64,000 nucleotides of DNA from Aurantiochytrium sp. KH105 (taxonomy: Eukaryota > Sar > Bigyra > Thraustochytrida > Thraustochytriidae): contig BGKB01000016.1 of NCBI GenBank assembly GCA_003116975.1, positions 65,127 to 129,126 of the forward strand. The letters run 5' to 3'. Position numbers and translations under genes: made by a program. The notes below the pieces were generated by a model. It did not search any database and had not been told where the DNA came from. It saw nothing but the letters and a program-made list of their open reading frames with translations. Shown piece after piece: positions 1 to 10,069 of this stretch (positions are counted from its first letter, which is position 1; every line of letters starts with the position of its first letter).

Positions 1-455
1 GCCTCACGTGGCCGCTCGGGCCTTGCTTGGGGCAGCGGCGGAAGAGCGAGCCAGCGTGCGAGCGCGCGAGCGCGCGAGCGCGGCGGGGAGCGAGCGCGCG
101 AGCGAGCGCGTGAGCGTGTGCGTGTCTCGGAGAGGCAGGCTCTCTCGAGATGGAGATGGAACTCGTGGCGGCTGCACGTGCTGCAGCGACAAAGAAGGTA
201 GTAGGGGGGGCCTAGATGCAGAATGGCAGTTATGTTACGTACTACTATGTTCAAGTTGTTTGGCCATGACTGACGGGTTATTGAAGAACAAAGACACGCA
301 AGACATGGATGGGGAAAGGGTGTAAAAGCTTGTGGTTCTGCCACAAAGGAAATAGGTGAAGGTGGCATCTCGTCAAAGTTTGTCGAAACAAAAAAAATCA
401 GGGCCTAAATCGTCCGTCGGCTTTAATTTTCATGCAGATTGCCAACTTTGGTCTC
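1..455. other. Left flank, no clear gene
   Basis: Bases 30-125 are a low-complexity run of GCGAGCGC-type words. A short open stretch begins with ATG at 150 and meets a donor-like AAG/GTAGTA at 197-198, so this could be the first exon of a tiny spliced gene. No second exon could be supported. The rest is AT-richer and looks like untranslated sequence or the 3' flank of the minus-strand gene ending at 456. Confidence 0.4.
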
Positions 456-1787
456 TCAGCTTACTCTTCGCGCAAGAGCAAGCCTACCATCAGAAGTAAT
501 AAAACCCGGTTTCGGCGCCTCCCATTGCGTCGCACCCGAGACGTGCACGAAATAAGGAGCACCTGAAGCTGGGTCAAAGCGCTGGATCCATTCCGCAGCT
601 GCTGCACGCTGCTGCGCGTTACGCATGTGCAAGGAAGCCGAATGGGGCCTGGGGACCGGCATCAGCGGAGCCACCTTGGCTTCTGTCTCTCGCGCAGACT
701 GGCAGACCAGTCTCTTGTCGGAGTCTGCACTTTTGCGCACAGCGTGCCAGTCAGCAAGATAGCCCGAGCTTGCCGTGACACGCGGTTTGACAGCCTTGCA
801 AAGCTCGCTCGCAGCTCGACTTGACGCAAGGTCCTTTCGCAAGGCCGAGCGAAAACGGTCCAAGATTGCATCCGCTCCATCAGGTTGCAAAAGCTGCCCA
901 CGTGCACGCTCAAATATTGCCGCTGGCGTCAGATGCGCGAGAGCAGTCACAGCATCCAACACGCGATCCTCGCAGGCACTAGAAGGCAGCGCTCGGACGG
1001 CCTCTGCGACAGTATCAAAGAGGCAGTTCATGACGCAGGCTACGCCTGCCATGCCCATGAGCAACGAAATATCCCAACAGGCGAGCACTGTCTCGAAAGG
1101 CAGCACTACTGTATTTCCTGAAAAGGAAACTTGGGTAAACATCGTCATCATCCACTTGACGCAGAGCAGGCCCGGCAAAAGGCCTGCGTCGCGGCAGCGG
1201 CTGGCGACAATGGGGTGCCGCGACGAGGCTACCTCGTCCCACAACCCTTGGGCATCCACGAGGTTGGTATCGCCGCCAAAAACACTGTAAAGTAACTTGT
1301 GCCCAATCCCTACCAAGTACGCAAACGCCTCAGCCTCGCTGTCCAACACCTCGAGCAATAAAAACGCGATTCCATTGAGACCCTGAACGTAGATTGCATG
1401 CTCTCCATGGCCCTGCTCTACACCCAGTGCCACAAATGCCCGAAGGACGCGCTCGAGTTGTTTCATTCGTGCGCCATCGTTCTCACTATTTTCATCATTA
1501 TGATGCTTGCGAAAACAATCTTGAGTGCGAGGAACGTCTCTTGTGATTTGTTTGAGGTCCTGCTCCGGAATCTCCGCATTGGCCAACACCTCGTACCTGC
1601 GTCGTACGCTATCTTCGGGCAGCGCCCATGCAAAGAGCAAGCTCCACACCACACTTCGATCCCGTGCCGCCAAGGCCTCGAGGTCATCGAGTGCGCCAGC
1701 AATCGGTCCGTGCCGCCATACTTGCCCGCGCACGATACGCTTAAACTTTTCGGGTACGACGACACGCTGCTGCGCCCCGCTACTCAT
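456..1787 (-). CDS. TBC-domain Rab GTPase-activating protein with C-terminal WW domain
   Basis: Predicted 443-aa protein that would speed GTP hydrolysis by a Rab GTPase in membrane traffic. The N-terminal half carries both TBC catalytic fingers: the arginine-finger motif I-x-x-D-x-x-R-T (ITRDVPRT) and the glutamine finger in YVQGLNG (usually YCQGMN). The middle is helical, as expected for a TBC fold. The last 45 residues contain a WW domain with two spaced tryptophans (EWIQRFDPASGAPYFVH...TQWEAP), a proline-ligand module. The ATG at 1787 is chosen because an in-frame TGA lies nine bases upstream. Just before it, a pyrimidine-rich tract ends in TTGCAG, so a 5'-UTR intron is likely. TBC plus WW in one short protein is uncommon, and its Rab partner is unknown. 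Confidence 0.8.
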   Translation of the reverse strand: MSSGAQQRVVVPEKFKRIVRGQVWRHGPIAGALDDLEALAARDRSVVWSLLFAWALPEDSVRRRYEVLANAEIPEQDLKQITRDVPRTQDCFRKHHNDENSENDGARMKQLERVLRAFVALGVEQGHGEHAIYVQGLNGIAFLLLEVLDSEAEAFAYLVGIGHKLLYSVFGGDTNLVDAQGLWDEVASSRHPIVASRCRDAGLLPGLLCVKWMMTMFTQVSFSGNTVVLPFETVLACWDISLLMGMAGVACVMNCLFDTVAEAVRALPSSACEDRVLDAVTALAHLTPAAIFERARGQLLQPDGADAILDRFRSALRKDLASSRAASELCKAVKPRVTASSGYLADWHAVRKSADSDKRLVCQSARETEAKVAPLMPVPRPHSASLHMRNAQQRAAAAEWIQRFDPASGAPYFVHVSGATQWEAPKPGFITSDGRLALARRVS

Positions 1788-2533
1788 AATCAATCACCTG
1801 CAAGCGAGCGAGAGAGCAAGCGAGCGCGATTGACCCTTTGTCTGTGTCAGCGAATGCGGCACGTCCTCGTCGACATGATCTTGACCAACAAGCTCTAGGT
1901 CTACTTCTTCTTCTGGTATACTTCTCTTTACTACATCATCAGCCAGGTAGGTCCGAGACACCGTCTGCTCTGAAGCTCCTCCCGCTGCCGTTTCCGAACC
2001 TCGTCGCGGCGACTCGGACACTTGCCTAAGAAACGGCTTTATTCCCCCATTCCCACGCTTGCCGTCATAGTACTACTAGCAGTAGTCGTGGGCGCCCCCC
2101 TCCTTCGCTCCGTCTTCAAGGTGCTCTCAATCCGACGGCGGGCGAGCGCCACGACAAGCGCCGATACCGTCAGTCATGGCCACAAGCAGCAGCACCTGCA
2201 GCAGCAGCAGCAGCAGCAGCGAGGCAGCGACGAGATCATCTCTTTGACTTCCTCGGGCCGGCGGAGTTTATCCTCGCGCAGGTTTTTTCTTCGAGGACGC
2301 GGACGCGCACTCGGACTTCGGGCCCGAGGATTCTGTCCCCGAGGGGAGTTGCCGGCTGCAGTAACAGCGCGGCCGCGGTGGCCAAAGAGGGAAAGGAAGG
2401 GAGAGACGCAAAGAAAAAATCGATAAGTGAGCCTTTCCTTGTTCGATCTTTTTTATTGGGCGACAGACAGACAGACAACCTGAGCGAGACCGCGGCAGAC
2501 TCGTATCGACGCACAGCTAGCTGCAGACAGAAA

Positions 2534-2566
<33 letters not shown>

Positions 2567-2612
2567 ACAGACAGGCAGGCAGACAGGCACGAAAGCACGC
2601 ACGCACGCAAGG
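1788..2612. other. Intergenic region with possible 5'-UTR intron and short repeats
   Basis: The part next to 1788 reads as a 3' splice-site tract for the minus-strand RabGAP. Bases 2025-2240 can encode, on the plus strand, a hydrophobic stretch (TLAVIVLLAVVVGAPLL) followed by polyQ from a CAG run at 2200-2220, but there is no ATG in that frame, so no gene is called. Confidence 0.35.
2533..2600. repeat. (GCAG/CAGA)n microsatellite
   Basis: Tetranucleotide array of CAGG and CAGA units ending a dozen bases before the ATG of the GST-like gene, so it probably lies in its 5' UTR. Confidence 0.8.
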
Positions 2613-4557
2613 ATGTCGGTCCCTACGCTTTTCCTCAAGAGCACGTGCCCGTTCTGCCTCAAGGTGGTGGTCTTCATGAGCGAGGCCGGTCTCATGGACA
2701 AGGTCAAGCTCGAGAAGGACTCTGATGAGAACCGCGCCACGCTGCAAGACATTATTGGCGACGAGAAGCTCACCTTCCCGGCGCTCCAGCTCGCCGCTGG
2801 CGAGAAGCCCATGATGGACTCGGACGGTATCATCGATCACTTCGTCAAGTCCGAGGGCATCAACCTCGACACCTTCCAGGCCCTGCCATACTACAAGACC
2901 GGCGTTATGCAGGGCTACCTTCGGATGGTCAAGCATATCCCTATCTCAGAGCCCCATACAAAAATAGCATATTTTTATCCTTTTAATTTTGACTAAAAGA
3001 AATTTTTACGCCGGAGTTAGCTCTACATAGTAAATAGGGATAATTTTATCCTTTTTCGGTAAAATTAGTTAGTTGCTGACAGCGCTGGTCTTTGGTTTCT
3101 CGGTTCGCGAGCGCGAGCAGACCTTCTGCGCGCGGTGAACTTGCTGCGCCCCAAGTGTCAGGCAAGGAGACGCAGTAGCGGCTGCGCAAGGGTCTTTGGC
3201 GCTCGGCCCGCCCCTGAGAGCGGCTGACGATGGTTAAGTCTCGACGAGACGGCAAGCGCAGCTTGTCGCGCGACTCAACATCGTCGAGCGAACTTTAACC
3301 ACCACGCTCAAGCGCCACAACGACGACGTCTCGCCTTACGTGTTGATACCTTGTCTGCGGCTCCTGAGACACTGTCTCGTGCAGAGACGCGGTCTCCTGC
3401 AGTGACGCACATTCTTTTCGATTCGCAGGCAACTCGAGAGGACGTGCAATCCGTCTCATCTCAAGAAGATCAGCGCGTTCTACATGCTGCGCCTCGAGCA
3501 GAATTGCAAGGGGCTTTTGATTCACAGGCAACTCGAGATTGTGTGTCATCGGCCTCTACTCTGGGGCACCTTGTCTCGCAGGCCACACAAGAGCGCACGC
3601 CATCGCCATAGTCTCAGGTTATTCGAAGGTTGAACGAGCCAAAGCTGCAACGTCCTGGGCCATATTTTAACGTCTATCATACAGGAAGCCTTGAAAGACA
3701 GCAAGACAGAAGTCAGTCAAACGAATCTACAGCAGCCGAGCCTCGTGTTGACAATCTTAGGCGCCTTGACGATCGCCGCGGCACCAAACGTAGTGGTATC
3801 AGAGGTGGTCAAGGACGTGACCGGTCCGGACCCTAACTTTGTCGAAATCATGCAGTCAATCAGACCAGATTTCCCCAATTTCATCACATTCAAAAGACGG
3901 CCATTCCACCTAAGCGCAGGCTGATAAGATTGTGAGTAGTTGTCAATGGAAGCACGTAGGAAAGACCCGGGAGTTCTTCAACAAATGAAATGGCCAGCAG
4001 GTCAGACTCGACAAGTCATTGAATCACAGATCAATCTCGCTGGGTAAAAGATCTTCCTTTCAAGTCATACAGCAAATGTGCGCAAGGTGCGGTGACAACG
4101 ACAAGCGAGCAAGCAAAATGTGCACAACGTGCAAGGTTCCACTGCACATCCACGTGTCAGCTCCTAATGGACCTCACTCTTGACATGATAAATGGCATAT
4201 CCACTAGTTCTGCATTTCTCACCATAAATAAGCAGATATATGCTCGCCGACTTCTGAAGACCCGGCATCGTTCATTGTCCACACCAGGATGTTTTCTGGT
4301 CATCCCTCTCCTTCTCAAGCATCAAAAAAAAACTTTTTGAGCTTGAAAAAAAGTGGTTCTACACCGTTCCACGACCTCATTTATAGCAAATACGAATAAA
4401 AATAACCTTTTTTGAAAACCCTATCAATAAGGTGGAGACTTTTCTTTTAAAATTTAATTGGGAATAAGCAGTAATAAGGATACTAATATCCTTGTTTCTC
4501 TGAGATAGGGATATTGGCCACGCTGAGGCGATGGATGTGATTGCTGGCAAGATCTAA
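2613..4557 (+). pseudogene. GST/glutaredoxin-fold small protein gene, interrupted by a DNA transposon
   Basis: The frame opens at ATG 2613 with a thioredoxin-fold N terminus containing a CPFC redox motif (STCPFCLK) and a later cis-Pro-like FPALQL, as in glutathione S-transferase N-domains and CLIC-like proteins. The frame is normal to 2938, then enters AT-rich transposon sequence and stops at 2996. Removing the 1.57 kb element and one target duplication rejoins the frame: 2613-2938 plus 4515-4557 would encode a 122-aa protein ending ...GHAEAMDVIAGKI and TAA at 4555. This supports a once-intact single-domain host gene. The present allele would make a C-terminally altered 127-aa product unless the element is spliced out, or another haplotype lacks it. 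Confidence 0.7.
2938..4511. mobile_element. DNA transposon with 14-17-bp terminal inverted repeats
   Basis: An exact 17-bp inverted repeat brackets this AT-rich block: ATATCCCTATCTCAGAG at 2935-2951 and its reverse complement at 4498-4514. Read as Tc1/mariner-like, the target duplication is TA and the element is 2938-4511. Read with an ATAT duplication, it is 2939-4510 and starts CCCTATCTC. Both ends have small subterminal hairpins (AAAAATA/TATTTTT at left, AAGGATA/TATCCTT at right). No intact transposase or DDE motif could be recognised, only short broken frames, so it is probably a non-autonomous or decayed copy. Two 20-bp near-identical direct repeats (GATTCxCAGGCAACTCGAGA) lie about 100 bp apart inside. 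Superfamily assignment is uncertain. Confidence 0.75.
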
Positions 4558-5185
4558 ATGTCATTGAGGGGCGCACAACATGGAACAAATCGCAAATGAC
4601 ATTTCGTCGACCTAGAATCGCGCAGACGATTCTTTACGAGATATCGTCTCTGTGTCTGGCGAGGTGTAGGATATCGCTCACTCACATCAATAATTGATCG
4701 TTCTTCGACGTTGCTTGACTCTAGCTTTCAGAAAGGAAGAAAAAAAGTTGTTTTCTTTTCACGTCTCTTTCGTGCAGCAGCGTACTTGCCGCTTCCATGC
4801 TGTGCCATCATTCCATTCATCATGATCTTCGTCGTCCAAACGTCTCTGTGTCTATTTGTCTCCTTAAAATCCAACCCCGAAGCAATCATCCTGTGAGCCT
4901 TTCTTTGCTCTGGTTTATCATTGCGCCGTCAAACAAGCTTGCCTGTGTGAAGACAAGCCTAGCTATTAGCTGCCTACACACTGCAGGATAAAAATCCAAA
5001 CTGTCATCAGGACATTGTGCGCGCTAGCGCGCAGCATACTGTGTGCACGCGCGGGGGAGGCGCAGCGGCGAGCAATATCGAGCTCCCCTTCGAGCCAGCG
5101 CCGCTGCGCCATCGTCTTGCTGCGTCATCGTCTTGCTGCGCCACCGTTTCGCTCCGCGTCTGCACTCGAGAACTAAAAGGCCAAG
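4558..5185. other. Intergenic region upstream of the 921-aa gene
   Basis: No gene seen. It holds a 14-bp perfect palindrome GCGCGCTAGCGCGC at 5019-5032 and a short direct repeat of CATCGTCTTGCTGCG near 5113-5143, both in the presumed promoter or 5' UTR of the following gene. Confidence 0.5.
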
Positions 5186-7951
5186 ATGGCGTCAGGACTC
5201 ATGGACCGAGAGAACACCAGCAACAGAAGTGGCGAACGTTTTGATGATGATGACCAAGCACAATCTGCAAGGTCCGCAGACGACACCAATGGCGAGCATA
5301 AAAACGATCGGCATCAAGGTGACGAGCGTACAGACGCAAATGAGGTAAAGGTGCATGGCCATTCCACGCAGGAACAAGGAAGCGTGACGCAAGTCGTCTC
5401 GCTGACGGGTCTCAGCAAGAACGAGAAACTTGAGCACTTGGCCGAGCAACTCACACGCGTGCTCGAGAACAATGATTGGTTCGCTCTTCACGAAGAACTT
5501 CGGCCTTCGCGACGTGTGCTGTCCGACGCTACGTGGGCCGTCCTGGAAGACTTTGTCGCCAATCACAGCACCTCGGCTCCAGGCGGATGCCTCGTCTTTC
5601 AAAGCAGCAAGGATAGACGCGCATTCATACGCACAAAGAGCCCCGGTGCAAGTAATATTGTGTGGGCCTACACGACGAACGAGTTCTCCATGCCGCAACA
5701 CTTGGCCATGCTTCAGACGATGCCAAGCGGAATTCCAACGCTTCGATCCAATCGCGCTCTCAAGTTCTTGAGGAGCTACCACGCCCGCTTTGAAACCCAA
5801 GAAGAAAGTGACCCAAACGCTCAAGACCCACCTCATTACGTAGGTGCACGAACCAACTCGGATGTCCTGGGTAACAATATCAAATCGGGAAGAAACCTGT
5901 CCTCTTTGGCGTCAAAGAGCACCGGGAGCAACGGACTCGCACCAGTGGCGGCGCGACGAAAGTCACAGGCTCGTAAGCGAGCCTTTGCAGAAATCGAACT
6001 GACAGAAGACGGCAAGCACACCGCCGCTGCATTGCACTTTTCCCGCCAAGAGGTCAATCGCGCCAATTTTGTGCGTGAACTGCGCAGACTTGAAAGCCTT
6101 GGTAAAAAGCCCTGGCCGCGTCAAATCGATGGCGCACTCCCAACGATTCTTGGCAGCTTCCCTCAGCGTGGGGTCTGGGTCACCACGGAGGATGTAGAAC
6201 ACTTTGGCGAAACCCAAGCAAGGGAGTCAAACATCAGGTGGTGGGCCTTCTGGCGCGCTCTTGATGGCGTCAGTCAAGCCTGCGGCGATGCGGAAAACTT
6301 GCAGCAAGCTCGCGTTGCAAACTGTCTCGTCGTACGGATGCTTACGCCCGTGCTAGGGTATCGTTGGCTTTATGTTGTAGAAGCCTCCGCGTGGAGCGAG
6401 GCCTTCAACATGTGCAAGCTCGCAAGCTTTGCCAACGAATGTCGGGCCCAATTGGTGCACCGTCTTCGTTCGCGGTGGGTTCCTGCCACGCCAGAACTGG
6501 CAGCAGCGCCCAGTTCGCGCACAGACGCCACAGAGGTCATCTTTGGCCATGCGTTGGGAACTGACCCGGTGGGCGGGGCGTTGCGTCACGAGGAGATGAT
6601 TCTTATATGTATATGCATTCTCGCCACACACACAACAACCCACGTGTGGTACGAATCTGCAGAGTTCCTACCCAAGCAGCGCGTATCTGCTGAAATGTGG
6701 AATAGCGTTCTGGGCGCCATCGACAGGACCGGGATCCCCATCGAGGCCACGGCACCAGAGCTTGAGGCGGAAGGACAATGCTTGCGCGCCGTTCGACTTG
6801 TTATTGGGCACAATATTCTCGTCAAGACGCGGGACGAGGTCTTTGGCACAACTTGGATATACGTGGGGCGGCATGGTGAGCATGGGGAAAAGGTGCACGA
6901 AGGTTTGGTGGACCAGTTGTTACAGGGTCAGACCAAAGCGCCCCGTCATGTGAGTGGGGGGCGCCCGGCGCCAGAACTACGCACTGTGCTTGCTACTCAT
7001 CATGAGCTTGTTGAGGAGAGATGCCGCTTTGATGCGTGTGTCGTGGATAAAGTGTGTGGGGAGCTCGCCAAGACCGGACTTGCGCTCATCGTCGTGCAGG
7101 ATCCGACTGACGCTGTACTCCATTTCGAGCGCGAGGATGCTGCTTTGCGCGCGCGCCGAGGCGAGTCTTCCGACGGTTCGTTTACGGTCTCGTGGGAACT
7201 TGACACGGGCCGATTGACGGTGCGCGCCTTGGGCACGGTCGTATCGCCCGCTGGGGTGCCAACGCGCTGCTCTTCTCCGGCTGCAATGTCCCAGGCTCTC
7301 GCCCTGCTCGAGAGGTTCGCATTATGCCCCGGGGACGGCTTTCGGCACCCTCTTTATGCGCGGCGTTGTGTAGATGTCTTTGTCGACTTGCCTGCGCCGC
7401 ATCGGGAGCGCGCGGTACGTCTTGGTTCGGCTCAGCGGCTTGTGGTTGGCGCTGTACTTGATGACGCCGACGAGGTGGCAGTCGTCGTAGAGTGCGCAAT
7501 GGATGGGGATTCAAGACAAGCAAAATTTCGCGCGCGCGCCGCAGATTGCGCATATTATTGTGCACGAAAGAAAACCTCGCGTTTTGTTGCGTGCGAGGCA
7601 TGTCTAAAGCAGATCAACGCGCGCGTTCGCAGAGGCGAATCGCGACTTGTCAAGGCTTCCTCGGAGCGTGATCCTGGGTATGGCCACCTGGCACGCGCCG
7701 AGCTCAAGTTGCGCTATGATCGCGTGGTCAAAGAGCTCGCAAAGGCACGCCGACGCGAAGACCGCGCCAAGGACATGCTCAACAAACAGCGTCGCGACAA
7801 TCGTGACAATCGACGTGTCGTACACGGAGCTCTGCATGGTGACGACGGTGTGCACGATGGCGACGCTGGTGCTGGTGAGGTGCTCGTAGTCGAGAATCTT
7901 CATTCTAGCGCCGACCCACCCCCTTCGGGCCACAGCCACGGCCTTCGCTAG
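5186..7951 (+). CDS. Hypothetical 921-aa protein with C-terminal Cys cluster and basic coiled coil
   Basis: One uninterrupted frame, starting at an ATG in good context (CCAAGATGG). I do not recognise the family. The first 80 residues are acidic and hydrophilic. Residues ~80-215 and ~285-600 look globular, with many conserved-looking Trp, His and Cys. Near residue ~790 there is a potential zinc-binding cluster, C-x3-C-x10-C-x2-C (DCAYYC...VACEAC). It is followed by a long basic helical stretch (LRYDRVVKELAKARRREDRAK) that would form a coiled coil, then a low-complexity tail. A Cys cluster plus basic helix suggests nucleic-acid or chromatin binding, possibly a domesticated transposon protein, but that is only inference. 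Coding character is clear from its length against a GC-rich background. Confidence 0.7.
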   Translation: MASGLMDRENTSNRSGERFDDDDQAQSARSADDTNGEHKNDRHQGDERTDANEVKVHGHSTQEQGSVTQVVSLTGLSKNEKLEHLAEQLTRVLENNDWFALHEELRPSRRVLSDATWAVLEDFVANHSTSAPGGCLVFQSSKDRRAFIRTKSPGASNIVWAYTTNEFSMPQHLAMLQTMPSGIPTLRSNRALKFLRSYHARFETQEESDPNAQDPPHYVGARTNSDVLGNNIKSGRNLSSLASKSTGSNGLAPVAARRKSQARKRAFAEIELTEDGKHTAAALHFSRQEVNRANFVRELRRLESLGKKPWPRQIDGALPTILGSFPQRGVWVTTEDVEHFGETQARESNIRWWAFWRALDGVSQACGDAENLQQARVANCLVVRMLTPVLGYRWLYVVEASAWSEAFNMCKLASFANECRAQLVHRLRSRWVPATPELAAAPSSRTDATEVIFGHALGTDPVGGALRHEEMILICICILATHTTTHVWYESAEFLPKQRVSAEMWNSVLGAIDRTGIPIEATAPELEAEGQCLRAVRLVIGHNILVKTRDEVFGTTWIYVGRHGEHGEKVHEGLVDQLLQGQTKAPRHVSGGRPAPELRTVLATHHELVEERCRFDACVVDKVCGELAKTGLALIVVQDPTDAVLHFEREDAALRARRGESSDGSFTVSWELDTGRLTVRALGTVVSPAGVPTRCSSPAAMSQALALLERFALCPGDGFRHPLYARRCVDVFVDLPAPHRERAVRLGSAQRLVVGAVLDDADEVAVVVECAMDGDSRQAKFRARAADCAYYCARKKTSRFVACEACLKQINARVRRGESRLVKASSERDPGYGHLARAELKLRYDRVVKELAKARRREDRAKDMLNKQRRDNRDNRRVVHGALHGDDGVHDGDAGAGEVLVVENLHSSADPPPSGHSHGLR

Positions 7952-8566
7952 AAATGTACAGGATGGCTTCGTCCGCACTCATGAACAATGATGAACACTT
8001 TTAAAACGGGCTTCACTTTCTCTTTTGGCAGCTTTTGCCGGCTTCGCTTGTTATATCTTAGGTTCTAAAAAGCAATCGTTGACCATCGAGTAAGACTTTT
8101 CCTGATGGTATAACATTAGAGGCCTACTTTATTGCCTGCTGCCTGCTGCCTGCTGCCTACTGCCCGCTGCCTCCAGCCGTCCCACGCGAATGCTACATCG
8201 TCAGTCGCCAGTCAGTCAAGTCAAAAGGAATGATGATGATCGAGGGCGCTCTCACTTCATCGTCATTTGGCGGCTGGTGGACAAAGTTCGACGAAGTTCG
8301 AGAAACTTGTCAGAAGAGGAAGGTAGTTAGTGATAAGCAGGCAAGAACCGCAAGCAGCAGTAGCCTAGAGCACAGCAGAATCGAAACGGACCCAGGCAGC
8401 CCTGCAGCGCGCGCAAGCGAAGCCCCGAGCGAGGCGGCGCGGGACCCGGCGCGCGCGCAGCGCCGGCGGTCTTCTCGGCTCCCGTCCTCTACTCGGCGCC
8501 GGGCTTGGGGCCCGAGCACCGACAGAGAAAGGAGCAGGCAGGCACAGCCCTCGCCCGATCTAGATC
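7952..8566. other. Intergenic region between the orphan gene and the DnaJ gene
   Basis: Contains a CCTGCTG short tandem run at 8134-8172 and, from about 8400, GC-rich 5'-UTR-like sequence leading to the DnaJ start. Open frames here lack protein-like content. Confidence 0.45.
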
Positions 8567-9781
8567 ATGCAGAACCGCGGTCACAAGCGCGACCTGGACG
8601 CAGCCCGCGCGCGCGCAGACTCGCGCGGAAGCCTGCACGGGAACGCGCGTGGCGCGCCGAGAAGTCGGCATGGGTCCGTTTCGGGAAAGACAAAGACGAA
8701 GGCGTCGCAAAGCAAGCCGCCAATCGAGGTGGACGAAAGCGCCAATTACTACGAGATTTTGCAGATCTCGCGAAGCGCTTCGGATGCCGAGGTTCGGAAG
8801 GCGTACAAGCGCATGGCGATGAGGTTCCACCCGGACAAGAACCCCGGTAACCGCGAGCAAGCCGAGCTCGCTTTCAAGCTCGTCGCCGAGGCGTATTCGG
8901 TGCTCTCTGACAAGGACAAGCGCAAAACGTACGATGTCTTTGGCAAGCAAGGCCTCGAGCATGGAGGCGGTGGAGGAGGAGGAGGAGGCTCGCGCGCTGC
9001 TCGTAGCACAAGCCAATCCTCGCATGGCGACTTTGTACATGTAGATATGGAGCATGCGCGCGAAATGTTTGAGCGTTTCTTTGCCGAGTCAGGATTTGGG
9101 CCGTCTCTATTTTTTGACGATGGGGCCTTTGGTTTTGGCGGTTCATGCTCTGAAGATGAAGACCTCGAGGACGAAATCTTTCGACGCCATCCCTTTCTCA
9201 GTGGCGCGAGCGCGAATCGTCAGAGACATCGCCAGCGCCGACGCGGGCGTCGTGCCGACGACCTGTACCGTGAATCATCGATGCGCGGCTCTTTTGGGGA
9301 CATTGGTCTTGGGAGCATGGGCATGGGTAGCATGAGCATGGGCATGGACGGCATGAGCATGAGTATGGGCATGGGCGGCATGGGCATGAGCATGGGTATG
9401 AACGGTATGGGCATGAGCATGGGCATGGGCAACATGGGTATGGGCATGGGCATGGGCATGGGCATGGATCCATTCGCCGGACATGACATGGGTGGCTCGA
9501 GCCGTCGGGGTGCGTCAAGTCTCTGGGAAAGCATGTTTGATGATCAATTCAGCCGTGCGTTCGAAGACGGACCGTCGCACTCGTTCTCGTCTGTATACAG
9601 TTCTGAAGAAGGAATGGGAGGTGTCTCGCGCTCCGTCAAGATGACCACCACCATTCAGAACGGCGAGCGAGTCACTTTGACAGAGACAACTACGCGGTTC
9701 CCGGACGGGCGCGTTGAAACCAGCGTCGAGTCCTCCCGACCTCCGGGACGGCAGGCTCATCTTGCCGATCGTCGCTCCTGA
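8567..9781 (+). CDS. DnaJ/HSP40 co-chaperone, DNAJB type
   Basis: 404-aa J-domain protein expected to stimulate Hsp70 ATPase. After a basic, disordered N-terminal leader of about 55 residues comes the J domain ([21 protein letters not shown]) with an intact HPD tripeptide (RFHPDKN). A run of nine glycines follows where DNAJB proteins have their G/F linker. There is no CxxCxGxG zinc finger, so it is not type A. The middle carries about 60 residues of GMGMSMGM-like Met/Gly/Ser repeats encoded by ATGGGC/ATGAGC hexamers (about 9300-9470). The C terminus ([20 protein letters not shown]) resembles the C-terminal beta segment of DNAJB6-like proteins. The Met-rich block is unusual and may be a substrate-binding or condensate-forming segment. 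Confidence 0.88.
   Translation: MQNRGHKRDLDAARARADSRGSLHGNARGAPRSRHGSVSGKTKTKASQSKPPIEVDESANYYEILQISRSASDAEVRKAYKRMAMRFHPDKNPGNREQAELAFKLVAEAYSVLSDKDKRKTYDVFGKQGLEHGGGGGGGGGSRAARSTSQSSHGDFVHVDMEHAREMFERFFAESGFGPSLFFDDGAFGFGGSCSEDEDLEDEIFRRHPFLSGASANRQRHRQRRRGRRADDLYRESSMRGSFGDIGLGSMGMGSMSMGMDGMSMSMGMGGMGMSMGMNGMGMSMGMGNMGMGMGMGMGMDPFAGHDMGGSSRRGASSLWESMFDDQFSRAFEDGPSHSFSSVYSSEEGMGGVSRSVKMTTTIQNGERVTLTETTTRFPDGRVETSVESSRPPGRQAHLADRRS
9300..9472 (+). repeat. ATGGGC/ATGAGC hexamer array encoding Met-Gly/Met-Ser repeats
   Basis: In-frame hexanucleotide repeat within the DnaJ gene. Units alternate ATGGGC, ATGAGC and ATGGGT with occasional AAC or GAC interruptions, so the protein reads GM/SM throughout. 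Confidence 0.85.
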
Positions 9782-10069
9782 GCGCCACCATTTGTAGATT
9801 TCAACAACACACAGAAAAGGTTTCATTCACACTCTTTCACGACTTGGTTTTGATAAGCTTTTGAGTCAACGATAGCTTTTTCAAAGGCCTTTGATGACAA
9901 AGGGTTCAGCAAGCAAGAGCATGTACGCGAGAACTTGGTGGCACCAATTTTGTCGACGAAGCAAGTGCATCTTGCACGAAAGAATGCTGTGAACGCTCGG
10001 AAGCATGTAGAAGGAGAGAAATGAATACAGATACACACGTCATTTAGAAAAGAATACAAAATAAGGGTT

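Noticed and set aside
2022-2426. Possible small membrane protein with a hydrophobic stretch and polyQ
   Set aside because: No ATG in the frame and a drift into repeat translation; would need an unproven upstream exon.
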